64,000 nucleotides of DNA, from NCBI GenBank assembly GCA_942493045.1, contig OW818665.1, forward strand, positions 1,178,001 to 1,242,000, in the 5' to 3' direction. The translations under genes were made by a program, and so were the position numbers. Below the pieces are notes generated by a model. That model made no database searches. It worked only from the letters and a program-made list of their open reading frames with translations, and was not told the DNA's origin. Shown here piece by piece: positions 46,340 to 55,523 of the stretch. Positions within the stretch are counted from its first letter, which is position 1, and each line of letters opens with the position of its first letter. This DNA is from Teretinema sp942493045 (GTDB taxonomy: Bacteria > Spirochaetota > Spirochaetia > Treponematales > Treponemataceae).

Positions 46340-47407
46340 TTACACAACAAGCTCGTCCTCTCCGGAACGGGCAATAACAATCTCTCCCGTATCTTCGAGG
46401 TGGCGGATTATTGACACAATTTTTTGCTGTGCTTCTTCGACGTCCTTCAAACGTACCGGACCCATGTATTCCATATCTTCCTTGAGCATACCGGCCGCGC
46501 GCTTGGACATGTTTCTGAATATCTTGTCCTGCACCTCGGTGTCAACCGCTTTAAGGGCCTTGGCCAATTCCTGGGTATCAACTTCACGCAGCACCTTCTG
46601 AATGGCGCGGTCGTCGAGCATGACAATGTCTTCGAACACGAACATACGTTTTTTGATCTCTTCGGCTAGATCCGGATCTTCGTCTTCCAGCGCTTCAATA
46701 ATCGATTTTTCAGAAGAACGGTCAACCAGATTGAGAATCTCGACGATGCTTTCGACACCGCCGGCCGCGGTATAGTCTTCGCTGGAAAGCGTTGACAGTT
46801 TTTTCTCCAGCACGCGCTCAACTTCACGCAAAACATCCGGTGAGGTGCGGTCCATGGTAGCAATGCGCCGGGCTACTTCGCTCTGAATTTCATCAGGCAG
46901 ATTCTGCAGAATGACGGAGGCCTTGGCCGGCTCCAGATACGCCAGAATCAGGGCGATGGTCTGCGGATGCTCCTGCTGGATAAAGTTCAGCAAATGCGCC
47001 GGGTCGGTTCGCCGGATGAAGTCGAAAGGGCGTACCTGCAGCGAACTGGTCAGACGGTTGATGATATCAATAGCCTTCTGGCTGCCGACGGATTTTTCCA
47101 GCAGCTCGCGGGCATAGTCGATACCGCCGGTCGTAATAAAGTTCTGGGCCATCATCAGGTCCTGGAACTCTTGCAGGATGGCATCCTTGAATTCGGGTTC
47201 AACGGTTTCCAGACGGGCAATTTCAAAAGTCAGCGTTTCAATCTCATCTTCACGCAAATGCTTGAATATCTCGGCGGAAATTTCTGAGCCGAGGGAAACG
47301 AGGAAAATAGCGGCCTTCTGACGGCCGGTTAAGGCCTTAATGTCTTTTGCTTTTTTCGAGGAAGGCCCGCTCGGGTTCTTTTCTTTCGGGGGGGTAGCTG
47401 GTGCCAT
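46340..47407 (-). CDS. fliG: Flagellar motor switch protein FliG
   Basis: 355 residues. N-terminal domain AIFLVSLGSEISAEIFKHLR, middle armadillo domain with the conserved EHPQTIALILAYL near 150, and C-terminal torque domain FVFEDIVMLDDRAIQKVLRE and LAKALKAVDTEVQDKIFRNM with its charged pair. FliG sits under the MS-ring, binds FliF and FliM and converts stator ion flux to rotation. The first 25 residues (PPKEKNPSGPSSKKAK) are an extra basic tail. Spirochaetes often have a second fliG elsewhere. Confidence 0.97.
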   Translation of the reverse strand: MAPATPPKEKNPSGPSSKKAKDIKALTGRQKAAIFLVSLGSEISAEIFKHLREDEIETLTFEIARLETVEPEFKDAILQEFQDLMMAQNFITTGGIDYARELLEKSVGSQKAIDIINRLTSSLQVRPFDFIRRTDPAHLLNFIQQEHPQTIALILAYLEPAKASVILQNLPDEIQSEVARRIATMDRTSPDVLREVERVLEKKLSTLSSEDYTAAGGVESIVEILNLVDRSSEKSIIEALEDEDPDLAEEIKKRMFVFEDIVMLDDRAIQKVLREVDTQELAKALKAVDTEVQDKIFRNMSKRAAGMLKEDMEYMGPVRLKDVEEAQQKIVSIIRHLEDTGEIVIARSGEDELVV

Positions 47408-47410
47408 CGT

Positions 47411-49114
47411 TTATTCCTCCATCAGCCAGGTACGGATCAACAGGGCCACGTCTTCAGGATGCTCTTTAGCCATATTAATGGCGTTCTCCTGCAGTTCAAG
47501 GCGTTTGCGCTCCTCAACCGACATGGATACTTCCATACCGGCCTGTTCCGCTTCCCAGAGTGTTTTTTCGCGTTCCATTTGGTGCTTGCGCAGCAGTTCT
47601 TCTTCCTTGATCCGCCGGCGACGTTCCAGTTCGCGGGTAATAATCCGGTAAAAAATAAAGGCGACCAGAATGACGGCTATCGCGGCCAGTGAATACAACA
47701 GGGTTTGCCGGGACTGGAGTGCCTGCAAATAAGCGGCATCCTCTTTTTCAAACTGAACGGAACGGTCAAACTGAATATTCAATACACTTACGGAGTCTCC
47801 GCGGCCGCGGTTATAACCGATCGCGTCCTGAACGGCGCGGGCGGCGGACTGCAGTTCCTCGGTACTGATACCGACATATTCACGTTCTATTGAACCGTTG
47901 GCTACCAGGAAATTGCCGGTTTCGTCGCGCTTCTTGCGCCAGACGCCGTCAATGTTTACGGATACCGTGCGGCGACCCATGGAAGGGCTGACTGTTTCAT
48001 TGGTATCGCGTTGACCGACCAGCTCGTTGGTCTTGACTATTGACTGTTCGGAAAGTCCGTAGAGGTTGGACATATCCTTGTAAGCCGGAGCAGTTTGCCC
48101 CTCCACACCTGCCGGACCTTCCGGATTAAAGCCGGAACCCTGCCAGCGGGTGGTAGAAGTTTCCGAAGAAAGTGTAACGGAGCGGACGACCTCAGAATCA
48201 TCATAGGGCGTTTCCGGATTATCAGGTCGGATGGTAGTTGGAAGATAATCGGTAGTCTGGACCTGTTTCTCGGACATATCCATATCAATCTTGATATTCA
48301 AGTCCCGAACGCGGTCAATGCCGTATATCTGCTGCAGGGCGTTCAATATTTTGGCCCGATAATGAGCTTCCTGCTGGGCAATCAGTTTCTGCTCTTTTTC
48401 GATACGCGTCAGGCGGTCCCACTCGCGCAGGCCCTCAAAATCATTGAGTACGTTACCGGAGCTGTCGGCTATCGTGATATTGGCGGCTGTCAGGCCCTCC
48501 ACGGCAAAAATCAAGAGTTTTTGAATACCCTCAACCTTTTTACGGTTGGTAATGATATCGCTGCCGGGTTTCGGATAAATAACCACACTGGCCGAGACCT
48601 CATTCTGATCCTCGGTGAACAGGGTGCGCTCGGGGATGTTTACTACCACGCTGGCGTCATCAATATCGTCCAGGGCTTTGATATGCTGCCGGACTTCCTC
48701 GATTATGGCGCGGCGTTTGTTTACATTACGTTCGAAGTCGGTAATGGTCCAGCGCTCAATGTCAAAAATCGCCCAGGGATCAACATTTTGGGGGAGTAAA
48801 TCCTCCCGGATTAAAATGGCGCGCATCCGGCGGGCAGTAGCCTCGTCGGGAACGGAAATAACCCCGGCCTCATTGACCGTGGTGCGGACATTTTCCTGAT
48901 TGAGTCTCAATACGATGTTGTCGCGGACACTTTCATCGGTGATCGGCGTATCGATCAGCGGTACCACTGTCGGTGAGGCTGATACCGAGAACAGGACAAT
49001 GATTCCTGCCACAGCGATACCGATAACACCGAAGAGTACCAACTTTTGCACGATGGTCCACTTCTTCCATAATTCAGAAATATTCGAAAAAAGCTTATTC
49101 AGCCATTCGTTCAT
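47411..49114 (-). CDS. fliF: Flagellar MS-ring protein FliF
   Basis: 567 residues. Two membrane segments (LVLFGVIGIAVAGIIVLFS near 25-45 and LYSLAAIAVILVAFIFYRII near 460-480) flank the periplasmic ring-building domains (VVPLIDTPITDESVRDNIVL; ASVVIYPKPGSDIITNRKKV; VDPWAIFDIERWTITDFERN). The cytoplasmic C-terminus ending NAINMAKEHPEDVALLIRTW is the FliG-binding segment. The start has GGGAGGGGAG. A TATACT box 45 bases upstream may give a local promoter, without a good -35. Confidence 0.96.
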   Translation of the reverse strand: MNEWLNKLFSNISELWKKWTIVQKLVLFGVIGIAVAGIIVLFSVSASPTVVPLIDTPITDESVRDNIVLRLNQENVRTTVNEAGVISVPDEATARRMRAILIREDLLPQNVDPWAIFDIERWTITDFERNVNKRRAIIEEVRQHIKALDDIDDASVVVNIPERTLFTEDQNEVSASVVIYPKPGSDIITNRKKVEGIQKLLIFAVEGLTAANITIADSSGNVLNDFEGLREWDRLTRIEKEQKLIAQQEAHYRAKILNALQQIYGIDRVRDLNIKIDMDMSEKQVQTTDYLPTTIRPDNPETPYDDSEVVRSVTLSSETSTTRWQGSGFNPEGPAGVEGQTAPAYKDMSNLYGLSEQSIVKTNELVGQRDTNETVSPSMGRRTVSVNIDGVWRKKRDETGNFLVANGSIEREYVGISTEELQSAARAVQDAIGYNRGRGDSVSVLNIQFDRSVQFEKEDAAYLQALQSRQTLLYSLAAIAVILVAFIFYRIITRELERRRRIKEEELLRKHQMEREKTLWEAEQAGMEVSMSVEERKRLELQENAINMAKEHPEDVALLIRTWLMEE

Positions 49115-49173
49115 GCTCCCCTCCCGTTACAGAACGAACCTGTTACAATGTAATGACATAGTATACCACATTA

Positions 49174-49482
49174 TTAGCGGTTTGTGGTAATTTCATTCCA
49201 TCCTTTGACAAGTCTGTCGATGATTGATTGTGCCATTTTGAGCGACAGGTTCGCCTGAGCCATGGCAATGGTAACATCATGAGCGTCCACAGATTCAGGG
49301 TCAACAATCATCTGATTGGCCAGCACTGTAGTTTCCTGTTGTTGCTGATTCACCGCGTCAAAGGCCTTTAGCAGGGTCTGCTCGAAACTGGCGGTTTCGG
49401 ACCGTGTGGCGGTATCAATCATATCGGTATTGGAAACCATTTTTGAGCGGAAATTATCAACCTGCACCTGGGTTACGTTCAT
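49174..49482 (-). CDS. fliE: Flagellar hook-basal body protein FliE
   Basis: 102 residues. The typical FliE end is present: DAHDVTIAMAQANLSLKMAQ then IIDRLVKGWNEITTNR, and the middle FEQTLLKAFDAVNQQQQE. FliE joins the MS-ring to the rod and is an early export substrate. It follows flgC by 6 bases. Confidence 0.95.
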   Translation of the reverse strand: MNVTQVQVDNFRSKMVSNTDMIDTATRSETASFEQTLLKAFDAVNQQQQETTVLANQMIVDPESVDAHDVTIAMAQANLSLKMAQSIIDRLVKGWNEITTNR

Positions 49483-49488
49483 TTATCG

Positions 49489-49944
49489 TTACCTGCCTAT
49501 TTCGAGGGCTTTCATGAACATTTCTTTCGAGCCCTGGATTACGGATGAATTTGCCTCGTACGCGCGGGAGGCAGATATCAAATCGACCATTTCGGTCACT
49601 ATATTGACGTTCGGATACTCCACAAAGCCCTGCCGGGGGCCGGAAGCGATGGCGTCCGGATGGGTAGGATCGTAGACAAAGCGGGTCTCGCTCATATCGC
49701 GTTCCACGGTCATGACCTTTACGCCCTTTCCGGGACCGCGGTCAAGCTCGCTCGGCAAAAACGGCGTCCGCCAGTCCATGCCGTTTTCCTTCTGGGCAAG
49801 AACCACCCGGCTGCGACGGAAGGGACCGCCGTCCTGGGTACGGGTAGTCGAGGCATTGGCGATGTTGTCGGAAATCACGTCGGTGCGCAGGCGCTCGGCT
49901 GTCATTCCGGAGGCCGCTATGTTAATGCTTGTAAAAAGTCCCAT
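49489..49944 (-). CDS. flgC: Proximal rod protein FlgC
   Basis: 151 residues. N-terminal LFTSINIAASGMTAERLRTD with DVISDNIANASTTRTQDGGP, the axial-family heptad helix and ANA signature, and C-terminal FVEYPNVNIVTEMVDLISAS with RAYEANSSVIQGSKEMFMKA. Rod subunit in the periplasmic flagellum. Between flgB and fliE, as in most flagellar loci. Confidence 0.96.
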   Translation of the reverse strand: MGLFTSINIAASGMTAERLRTDVISDNIANASTTRTQDGGPFRRSRVVLAQKENGMDWRTPFLPSELDRGPGKGVKVMTVERDMSETRFVYDPTHPDAIASGPRQGFVEYPNVNIVTEMVDLISASRAYEANSSVIQGSKEMFMKALEIGR

Positions 49945-49960
49945 TTAGCTTACCCTTCCT

Positions 49961-50374
49961 TTACTTGAGAACCGACACAACCTGGGAAAACTGGAAACCC
50001 TGCAGCTGTGTAAGCATTTGATAATTCAACTGAATCCGCAGCAGTTCCATGGCTTCCTGTTCCGGATCGACATTGTTGCCGTTGGCCTTGGCGGTGGTGG
50101 TATAGTCCAGCACGCGGCGCGGCTCGATACTCTGATAGTCAATAACGCCGTCGCTGGCAATGTGCCGGTCATGGGCGGTAGCGAGCTGAAATTGACCGCG
50201 GGCGTTCTCTTCTGAATCCAAAGCCCGTTTCAGTTCCGACTCAAAGTTAACCTGGGTGCGCTTGAAATTTGGAACGCCCGAGTTAGCCAGATTATTGGCC
50301 GAAACCCCATAACGCAGACTGCTGACGTCCAGCGCCCGGTGAATAAGATCTGTTGTTTTTGTAAAACTATTCAT
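49961..50374 (-). CDS. flgB: Proximal rod protein FlgB
   Basis: 137 residues from ATG 50374, preceded by AGGAG; an ATG ten codons earlier lacks a ribosome site. Family motifs: LIHRALDVSSLRYGVSANNL with ANNLANSGVPNFKR, and C-terminal NGNNVDPEQEAMELLRIQLN with YQMLTQ. First gene of the flgBC-fliE-fliFGHIJ run, 66 bases after the hslU stop; no separate promoter is obvious. Confidence 0.96.
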   Translation of the reverse strand: MNSFTKTTDLIHRALDVSSLRYGVSANNLANSGVPNFKRTQVNFESELKRALDSEENARGQFQLATAHDRHIASDGVIDYQSIEPRRVLDYTTTAKANGNNVDPEQEAMELLRIQLNYQMLTQLQGFQFSQVVSVLK

Positions 50375-50440
50375 GATCTGCTCCTGTATAGTATTTCGGC
50401 ACAAAAACCCGCACGGTAAAGGATTTTCAGGCTGAACCGG

Positions 50441-51916
50441 CTATAAAATATAGCGTGATAGATCCTGGTCCAGCACAATATCCTTGAGCTTCAAGTCGAC
50501 ATAATCCCGGTCTATCACGATTTTCTGGCCGCTCAGACCGCTGGCCTTAAAGGAAATTTCCTCCAGCAGCATTTCCATAATGGTATGCAGCCTGCGGGCG
50601 CCGATGTTTTCCATGCGCGAGTTGACCTCGGCCGCCAAAAAACTCATCCGGTCAATGGCGGACTCGGCAAATTCCACCGTTACGTTCTCGGTAGAAAGCA
50701 GGGCTGTATACTGGCGGGTCAGGGCGTTTTTCGGTTCAAGCAGAATGCGCTTGAAATCGTCGGCATTCAGGGAATCGAGCTCTACACGCAGGGGAAAGCG
50801 GCCCTGTAATTCCGGTATCAGATCGCTGGGCTTTGAAATATTAAAAGCCCCGGCGGCGATGAACAGAATATGAGTGGTATCAACCACCCCGAATTTGGTG
50901 TTAACGTTCGAACCTTCAACGATGGGCAGAATATCGCGCTGCACGCCCTCGCGGGACACATCCTGGCCGCCGCGTTCACCGCGGGTGGCCACCTTGTCAA
51001 TTTCATCAATGAAAATGATGCCCATCTGCTCTACCCGGGTCTTGGCTTCCTCGGCGATTTTATCCGGGTCAACCAGTTTATCGAGCTGCTCGGAGAGCGT
51101 GTGCTCGCGGGCTTCGCGGATGGTAGCCTGTTTGCGCTTATTTTTTCCGCCGGTAATCATGTTGGTGATATTGGCGACGCTCATTTCCAGATCTTCGAGG
51201 TTTGAAGAGCCCGCAAAAACCTCGAAGGAGGGCATGCCGGTCTTTTGTACGGTAATCTCTACTACCCGGTCCTCAAGCTTACCCTCGCGGAGCATGGCGC
51301 GGAATTTTTCGCGGGTACTGTTTTGCTGGTCGGCAACGTCCGACGGCGGTACTGGCAGGGGGATAACGGCGAAGGTTGCGGTTGCGCCGCTGTCAGTCCG
51401 GTTTGCCGCGGTTTCGGCGTTAGCGGCGCCCCCGGATATTCCGTCACCCATGGCCCCGTTACCGGATTCCCGGTGGGCCTCGCGGCTTTTCATACCGGGC
51501 AGCAGCAGATCCAGCAGAATTTCCTCGGTGCGTTTCTCAGCTTCGCCTTTCAGATTAGCCTGCATCTCGGCTTTTACCATGGTATAGCCGACTGCCATCA
51601 GGTCCCGGATCATCGATTCCACATCGCGTCCGACATAACCGACCTCGGTGTACTTGGTAGCTTCCACCTTTAAAAAGGGAGCCCCGCACAATTTCGCGAG
51701 ACGGCGGGCTATCTCGGTCTTGCCAACGCCGGTAGGGCCAATCATCAAAATATTCTTCGGGGTAATTTCATCGCGCACTTCTTCGCTCAGTTTCAGCCGG
51801 CGTGTACGGTTACGCAGGGCAATGGCTACAGCCCGCTTGGCCTTGTTCTGGCCGATAATATATTTATCTAGTTCGGTAACGATTGCTTCCGGGGTTAACG
51901 CTTCAAGTCCTTCCAT
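50441..51916 (-). CDS. hslU: ATP-dependent HslUV protease ATPase subunit
   Basis: 491 residues. AAA+ unfoldase: ALTPEAIVTELDKYIIGQNK, Walker A MIGPTGVGKTEIARRLAKL near 60, Walker B IIFIDEIDKVATRG, sensor ELQGRFPLRVELDSL, and C-terminal YVDLKLKDIVLDQDLSRYIL that docks into HslV. The I-domain (about 110-250) is long and Gly/Ala/Thr-rich (GDGISGGAANAETAANRTDS), so about 30 residues longer than usual. Two bases separate it from hslV. Confidence 0.97.
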   Translation of the reverse strand: MEGLEALTPEAIVTELDKYIIGQNKAKRAVAIALRNRTRRLKLSEEVRDEITPKNILMIGPTGVGKTEIARRLAKLCGAPFLKVEATKYTEVGYVGRDVESMIRDLMAVGYTMVKAEMQANLKGEAEKRTEEILLDLLLPGMKSREAHRESGNGAMGDGISGGAANAETAANRTDSGATATFAVIPLPVPPSDVADQQNSTREKFRAMLREGKLEDRVVEITVQKTGMPSFEVFAGSSNLEDLEMSVANITNMITGGKNKRKQATIREAREHTLSEQLDKLVDPDKIAEEAKTRVEQMGIIFIDEIDKVATRGERGGQDVSREGVQRDILPIVEGSNVNTKFGVVDTTHILFIAAGAFNISKPSDLIPELQGRFPLRVELDSLNADDFKRILLEPKNALTRQYTALLSTENVTVEFAESAIDRMSFLAAEVNSRMENIGARRLHTIMEMLLEEISFKASGLSGQKIVIDRDYVDLKLKDIVLDQDLSRYIL

Positions 51917-51918
51917 GA

Positions 51919-52461
51919 CTAAAGTAACTCCTCAACCAGAATGTGATCATTTGTGTAAATGCAGATACGGGCGGCGATCTCCATACTCTTGCGGGCGATC
52001 TCGGCGGCATTCAGATCGGTGCCGTCAAGATAAGCCAGGGCCGCTGAATAGGCGTAATTCCCGCCGGAACCGATGGCCAGCACTTCGTCAGCCGGCTCAA
52101 TAACGTCTCCGGTACCGGATATCAGCAGGGTTTTTTCCTTATCAGCCACCAATAAAAGAGCCTGAAGGTTACGCAGGGCTTTGTCGGTACGCCAGTCTTT
52201 GGCCAGCTCCACGGCAGCCCTGGTAAGGTCGCCGGCATATTCTTTCACCTTGATTTCGAACTTTTCAAAAAGCGTAAAGGCGTCGGCTGTCGCTCCTGCG
52301 AAACCGGTTAAAATGCGGCCATCGTATATTTTGCGAACTTTGCGTGCATTCGGCTTCATGACAGTTTCACCCATGGTAACCTGGCCATCGCCGGCCATGG
52401 CCACCTTGCCGTTGCGTCGAACGGCTACGACTGTGGTACTGCGGATTCTTGCCTGTTTCAT
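51919..52461 (-). CDS. hslV: ATP-dependent HslUV protease peptidase subunit
   Basis: 180 residues. Proteasome-beta-like: STTVVAVRRNGKVAMAGDGQ with catalytic Thr near residue 9, TVMKPNARKVRKIYDGRILT, GFAGATADAFTLFEKFEIKV and IGSGGNYAYSAALAYLD. The Thr is preceded by MKQARIRS, so it must be freed by removal of an eight-residue leader; E. coli HslV loses only Met. Forms a double hexamer with HslU. Confidence 0.97.
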   Translation of the reverse strand: MKQARIRSTTVVAVRRNGKVAMAGDGQVTMGETVMKPNARKVRKIYDGRILTGFAGATADAFTLFEKFEIKVKEYAGDLTRAAVELAKDWRTDKALRNLQALLLVADKEKTLLISGTGDVIEPADEVLAIGSGGNYAYSAALAYLDGTDLNAAEIARKSMEIAARICIYTNDHILVEELL

Positions 52462-52474
52462 AACTCGTGCTCCC

Positions 52475-53365
52475 TTATCCGTGCGGATGTGTTCTATGAT
52501 AAATTTGCTGCAGCGCCTCTCCGGTTACATGGGTGTAGCGCTGTGTGGTGGTCAGATGGGCATGTCCGAGCATTTCCTGGACAACGCGGATATCCGCCCC
52601 GCGGCTGACTAAAGTAGTAGCGAAACTGTGCCGCAGGGCGTGCGGAGAGATGTGCTTAAAGGTACCCTCGGCGCCGCTATAGCGGGTCAGAATATACTGT
52701 ATACCGCGCACCGAAAGGGCCTCTCCCCGACGGGAAAGCAATAGGGCGGTCACAGATTTATTGTTGTCCCGCCGTTTTTCAAGCAGGGCCGCGCGTTCAG
52801 TAAGATAAGCCTTCAGAGCCGTTTGGGCATCGGCGGAAAAAAACACGCGCCGCTCCCTACCGCCCTTACCGCGCACTATAGCTGACGAATGCGCCGGATT
52901 GATCGATGCCATCGAGAGGCCGGCCAGCTCCGAAACGCGGCAGCCGGTGGAATATAAAAGTGACAGCAGCGCCTCATCCCTGGCCGGCCAGAGAATCCCG
53001 GCGCTCGCTGGCAGAGTGCACAGCGCCGCGGCTTCAGCGGCAAAAAGAAAAGCCGGCATGCGCACCGCCACTTTCAGATTCCGCACGGCGGCGGCCGGAT
53101 TGCCGGACCTAAGGCCGAATTTTACGGCGTAGCGGAACAGGCCGCGTACCGCGGCTAACATCCGGTTAATGCTCGAACTTTGATAGCCGGAGTCTGAAAG
53201 ATGTGCCACAAAAAGACGGATTGTCGAACTGTCGATTTCCGAGGGAAATTTTTCACAAAAGCTGTCAAAGAGGCTGAGGTCACGGCGATAACTTTCCACG
53301 GTACGCAAAGAAAGCGAGCGCACTCCGGAGAGATAGGAAAGATATTCTTCCGTCAACGCGCTCAT
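52475..53365 (-). CDS. Tyrosine recombinase XerC-like
   Basis: 296 residues. N-terminal SAM-like core-binding domain (EEYLSYLSGVRSLSLRTVES), then catalytic domain with Arg in YSTGCRVSELAGLS, HALRHSFATTLVS (His-x-x-Arg), GHAHLTTTQRYTHV (second His and the nucleophile Tyr). With the XerD-like protein at 57302 it should resolve chromosome dimers at dif. The stop of topA overlaps its start (ATGA). No dif site was recognised. Confidence 0.94.
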   Translation of the reverse strand: MSALTEEYLSYLSGVRSLSLRTVESYRRDLSLFDSFCEKFPSEIDSSTIRLFVAHLSDSGYQSSSINRMLAAVRGLFRYAVKFGLRSGNPAAAVRNLKVAVRMPAFLFAAEAAALCTLPASAGILWPARDEALLSLLYSTGCRVSELAGLSMASINPAHSSAIVRGKGGRERRVFFSADAQTALKAYLTERAALLEKRRDNNKSVTALLLSRRGEALSVRGIQYILTRYSGAEGTFKHISPHALRHSFATTLVSRGADIRVVQEMLGHAHLTTTQRYTHVTGEALQQIYHRTHPHG

Positions 53366-55512
53366 TCCTCGGCTTCTCCCTCTCCGCTGTCACCGACAGC
53401 GGCAGTCTCATCGGCCGTATGCAGATAATCGCATTCCGGATTGATGCAGGACTTAAACGATCCGTGTTTCTTGTCATATTTCTCGACCAGAAACTGCCCG
53501 CATTTGGGGCACTCGGCGTTAATCGGCTTAAAGTGACTGATAAAATCGCAGTCCGGATAGCGGGTGCAGCCGTAGAATTCCTTGCCGCGGCCCTTTGTGC
53601 GGCGGGCTACGATTTCACCGGTACAATCCGGGCGCGGGCATTTACCCAGCGGGATGGAACGGGTATTGCGGCAATCCGGGAAACCGGCGCAGGCCAAAAA
53701 GAATCCGAAGCGGCCGAGTTTTTTGAGCATCGGTTTACCGCATTGCTCACAGACGTAGTCGGTAGACTCATCCAGGCGGCCCTTCATACTGTCCAGGGTC
53801 AGCATTACCTCGTCCACCCGCAGTTTGAACGGCGCGTAGAATTTTCCTATCATCTGCGGCCATTCCATACGGTTTTCTTCAACCTCATCAAGATTGCTTT
53901 CCACCGTGGCGGTAAAATTCACATCCACCACCGATGAAAAATAGTCTACCAGTATCTCATTGATCATCCGGCCTAATTGGGTCGGGACGAGCTGTTTATT
54001 GGAACGGGTTACGTAATACCTTTCCAAAAGAACAGAAATAATCGGCGCGTAGGTAGACGGCCGGCCGATGCCTTTTTCTTCAAGCGTCTTAACAATCGAA
54101 GCGTCAGTAAAACGCGCCGGGCCCTGGGTAAAATGCTGCTCCGGATGAAAGTTCGCGGCCTGTAAGGCCTCGCCAACCTTCATTTCCGGGAGAGCGGTTT
54201 CCTTCTCCTCCTTGGAGATCATGGTCTTTACAACCTTATAAAAGCCCTTCTCGAACACCCTGGTGGTGGAAACGCGGAAAACGGCCTCGCCGGCCGAGAT
54301 ATCGATACTGTAGGTCCGGGAACGGGCATTGGTCATTTGACTGGAAACAAAGCGCTCCCAAATTATTGAATACAACCGGTGCTGATCACGGGTTAAGTGC
54401 TCTTTGACATAATCCGGAGTATAGCTGGTATAGGTCGGTCGGATAGCCTCATGCGCGTCCTGGGCCTTTTTTTCAATTGAATATTCAATAGCTTCCGGAG
54501 GCAGCTCTGACGGAAACTTTTCACCGATCCAGGCGCGTACCTCTTCGAGAGCGGTAGCGGAAATGCGCACCGAGTCTGTACGCATGTAGGTTATCAAACC
54601 GACGCGGGTAGAGCCGATATTAATACCTTCATATAACTGCTGGGCGATTTGCATGGTTTTCTTGGAGGTAAAGCCCAGGCGGTTGGCGGCCATCTGCTGC
54701 AGCTTGGAAGTGGTAAACGCCGGTTTCGGCCGGATTGTTTTTTCGGTAGTCTTAATATCGGAAACCACACAGGAGCTGCTGCCAATCTCATCAATTATCT
54801 TTTGAACCTGCTCTTCATGAGGCAGCAGCGGTTTGTCCCCGCGGTATTGCACAAGTTGAGCGGTAAACTGTTGTTTTCCTTTTTTAAAATCAGCATCCAG
54901 GGTCCAGTATTCCTCAGGGATAAATGACTCAACTTCCTTTTCGCGTTCACAGATCAGACGCAGAGCCACCGACTGTACCCGCCCGGCCGAAAGGCCGTTT
55001 TTGACCTTCTTCCAGAGCAGGGGGGAAAGATTATAGCCAACCAGCCGGTCAAGTACCCGGCGGGCCTTTTGAGCGTTGACCTTGGCCTCGTCTATCTCCA
55101 TGGGATGCTGCACCGCCTCGGTAATAGCCTGGGGAGTAATTTCATTGAACACGATGCGTTGTATCGGCACATCGATTTTGGAGCGGATTGAATTGCGCAG
55201 ATGCCAGGCGATGGCCTCGCCCTCACGGTCATTATCACTTGCCAGCAGCACCCGGGAAGACTTCTTGGCGTCTCCCTGCAGCTCCTTCAGCAGCTTGGCC
55301 CGTCCGCGTACGGTGATATATTCCGGCTGGAAATTATCATCAACATTGATGGCCATTCTGGACTTGGGCAAATCGATCAGATGACCCATTGAAGCTTTAA
55401 CGACAAAGCCCTTGCCCAGATATTTTTCTATGGTTTTGGCCTTGGCCGGGGACTCTACAATCACCAGTGTTGATTTCGCGACTTTCTTTTTTACAGCTTT
55501 TTTGGCGGGCAT
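53362..55512 (-). CDS. topA: DNA topoisomerase I
   Basis: 716 residues from ATG 55512 (GAGGAG upstream; the ATG 5 codons before lies in the dprA overlap). Lys-rich start, Toprim domain STLVIVESPAKAKTIEKYLG with LASDNDREGEAIAWH, active-site Tyr in VGLITYMRTDSVRIS near 305, then C-terminal four-Cys zinc fingers: YVCEQCGKPMLKKLG/CAGFPDC, GKCPRPDCTGEIV/YGCTRYPDC and AECPKCGQFLVEKYD/SCINPEC. It relaxes negative supercoils. A Glu/Gly tail follows. Confidence 0.97.
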   Translation of the reverse strand: MPAKKAVKKKVAKSTLVIVESPAKAKTIEKYLGKGFVVKASMGHLIDLPKSRMAINVDDNFQPEYITVRGRAKLLKELQGDAKKSSRVLLASDNDREGEAIAWHLRNSIRSKIDVPIQRIVFNEITPQAITEAVQHPMEIDEAKVNAQKARRVLDRLVGYNLSPLLWKKVKNGLSAGRVQSVALRLICEREKEVESFIPEEYWTLDADFKKGKQQFTAQLVQYRGDKPLLPHEEQVQKIIDEIGSSSCVVSDIKTTEKTIRPKPAFTTSKLQQMAANRLGFTSKKTMQIAQQLYEGINIGSTRVGLITYMRTDSVRISATALEEVRAWIGEKFPSELPPEAIEYSIEKKAQDAHEAIRPTYTSYTPDYVKEHLTRDQHRLYSIIWERFVSSQMTNARSRTYSIDISAGEAVFRVSTTRVFEKGFYKVVKTMISKEEKETALPEMKVGEALQAANFHPEQHFTQGPARFTDASIVKTLEEKGIGRPSTYAPIISVLLERYYVTRSNKQLVPTQLGRMINEILVDYFSSVVDVNFTATVESNLDEVEENRMEWPQMIGKFYAPFKLRVDEVMLTLDSMKGRLDESTDYVCEQCGKPMLKKLGRFGFFLACAGFPDCRNTRSIPLGKCPRPDCTGEIVARRTKGRGKEFYGCTRYPDCDFISHFKPINAECPKCGQFLVEKYDKKHGSFKSCINPECDYLHTADETAAVGDSGEGEAEE

Positions 55513-55523
55513 ATCTTTTCTCC

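Noticed and set aside
48095..48799. 234-codon plus-strand frame inside fliF
   Set aside because: FliF is certain over the whole length and the antisense frame has no initiation signals.
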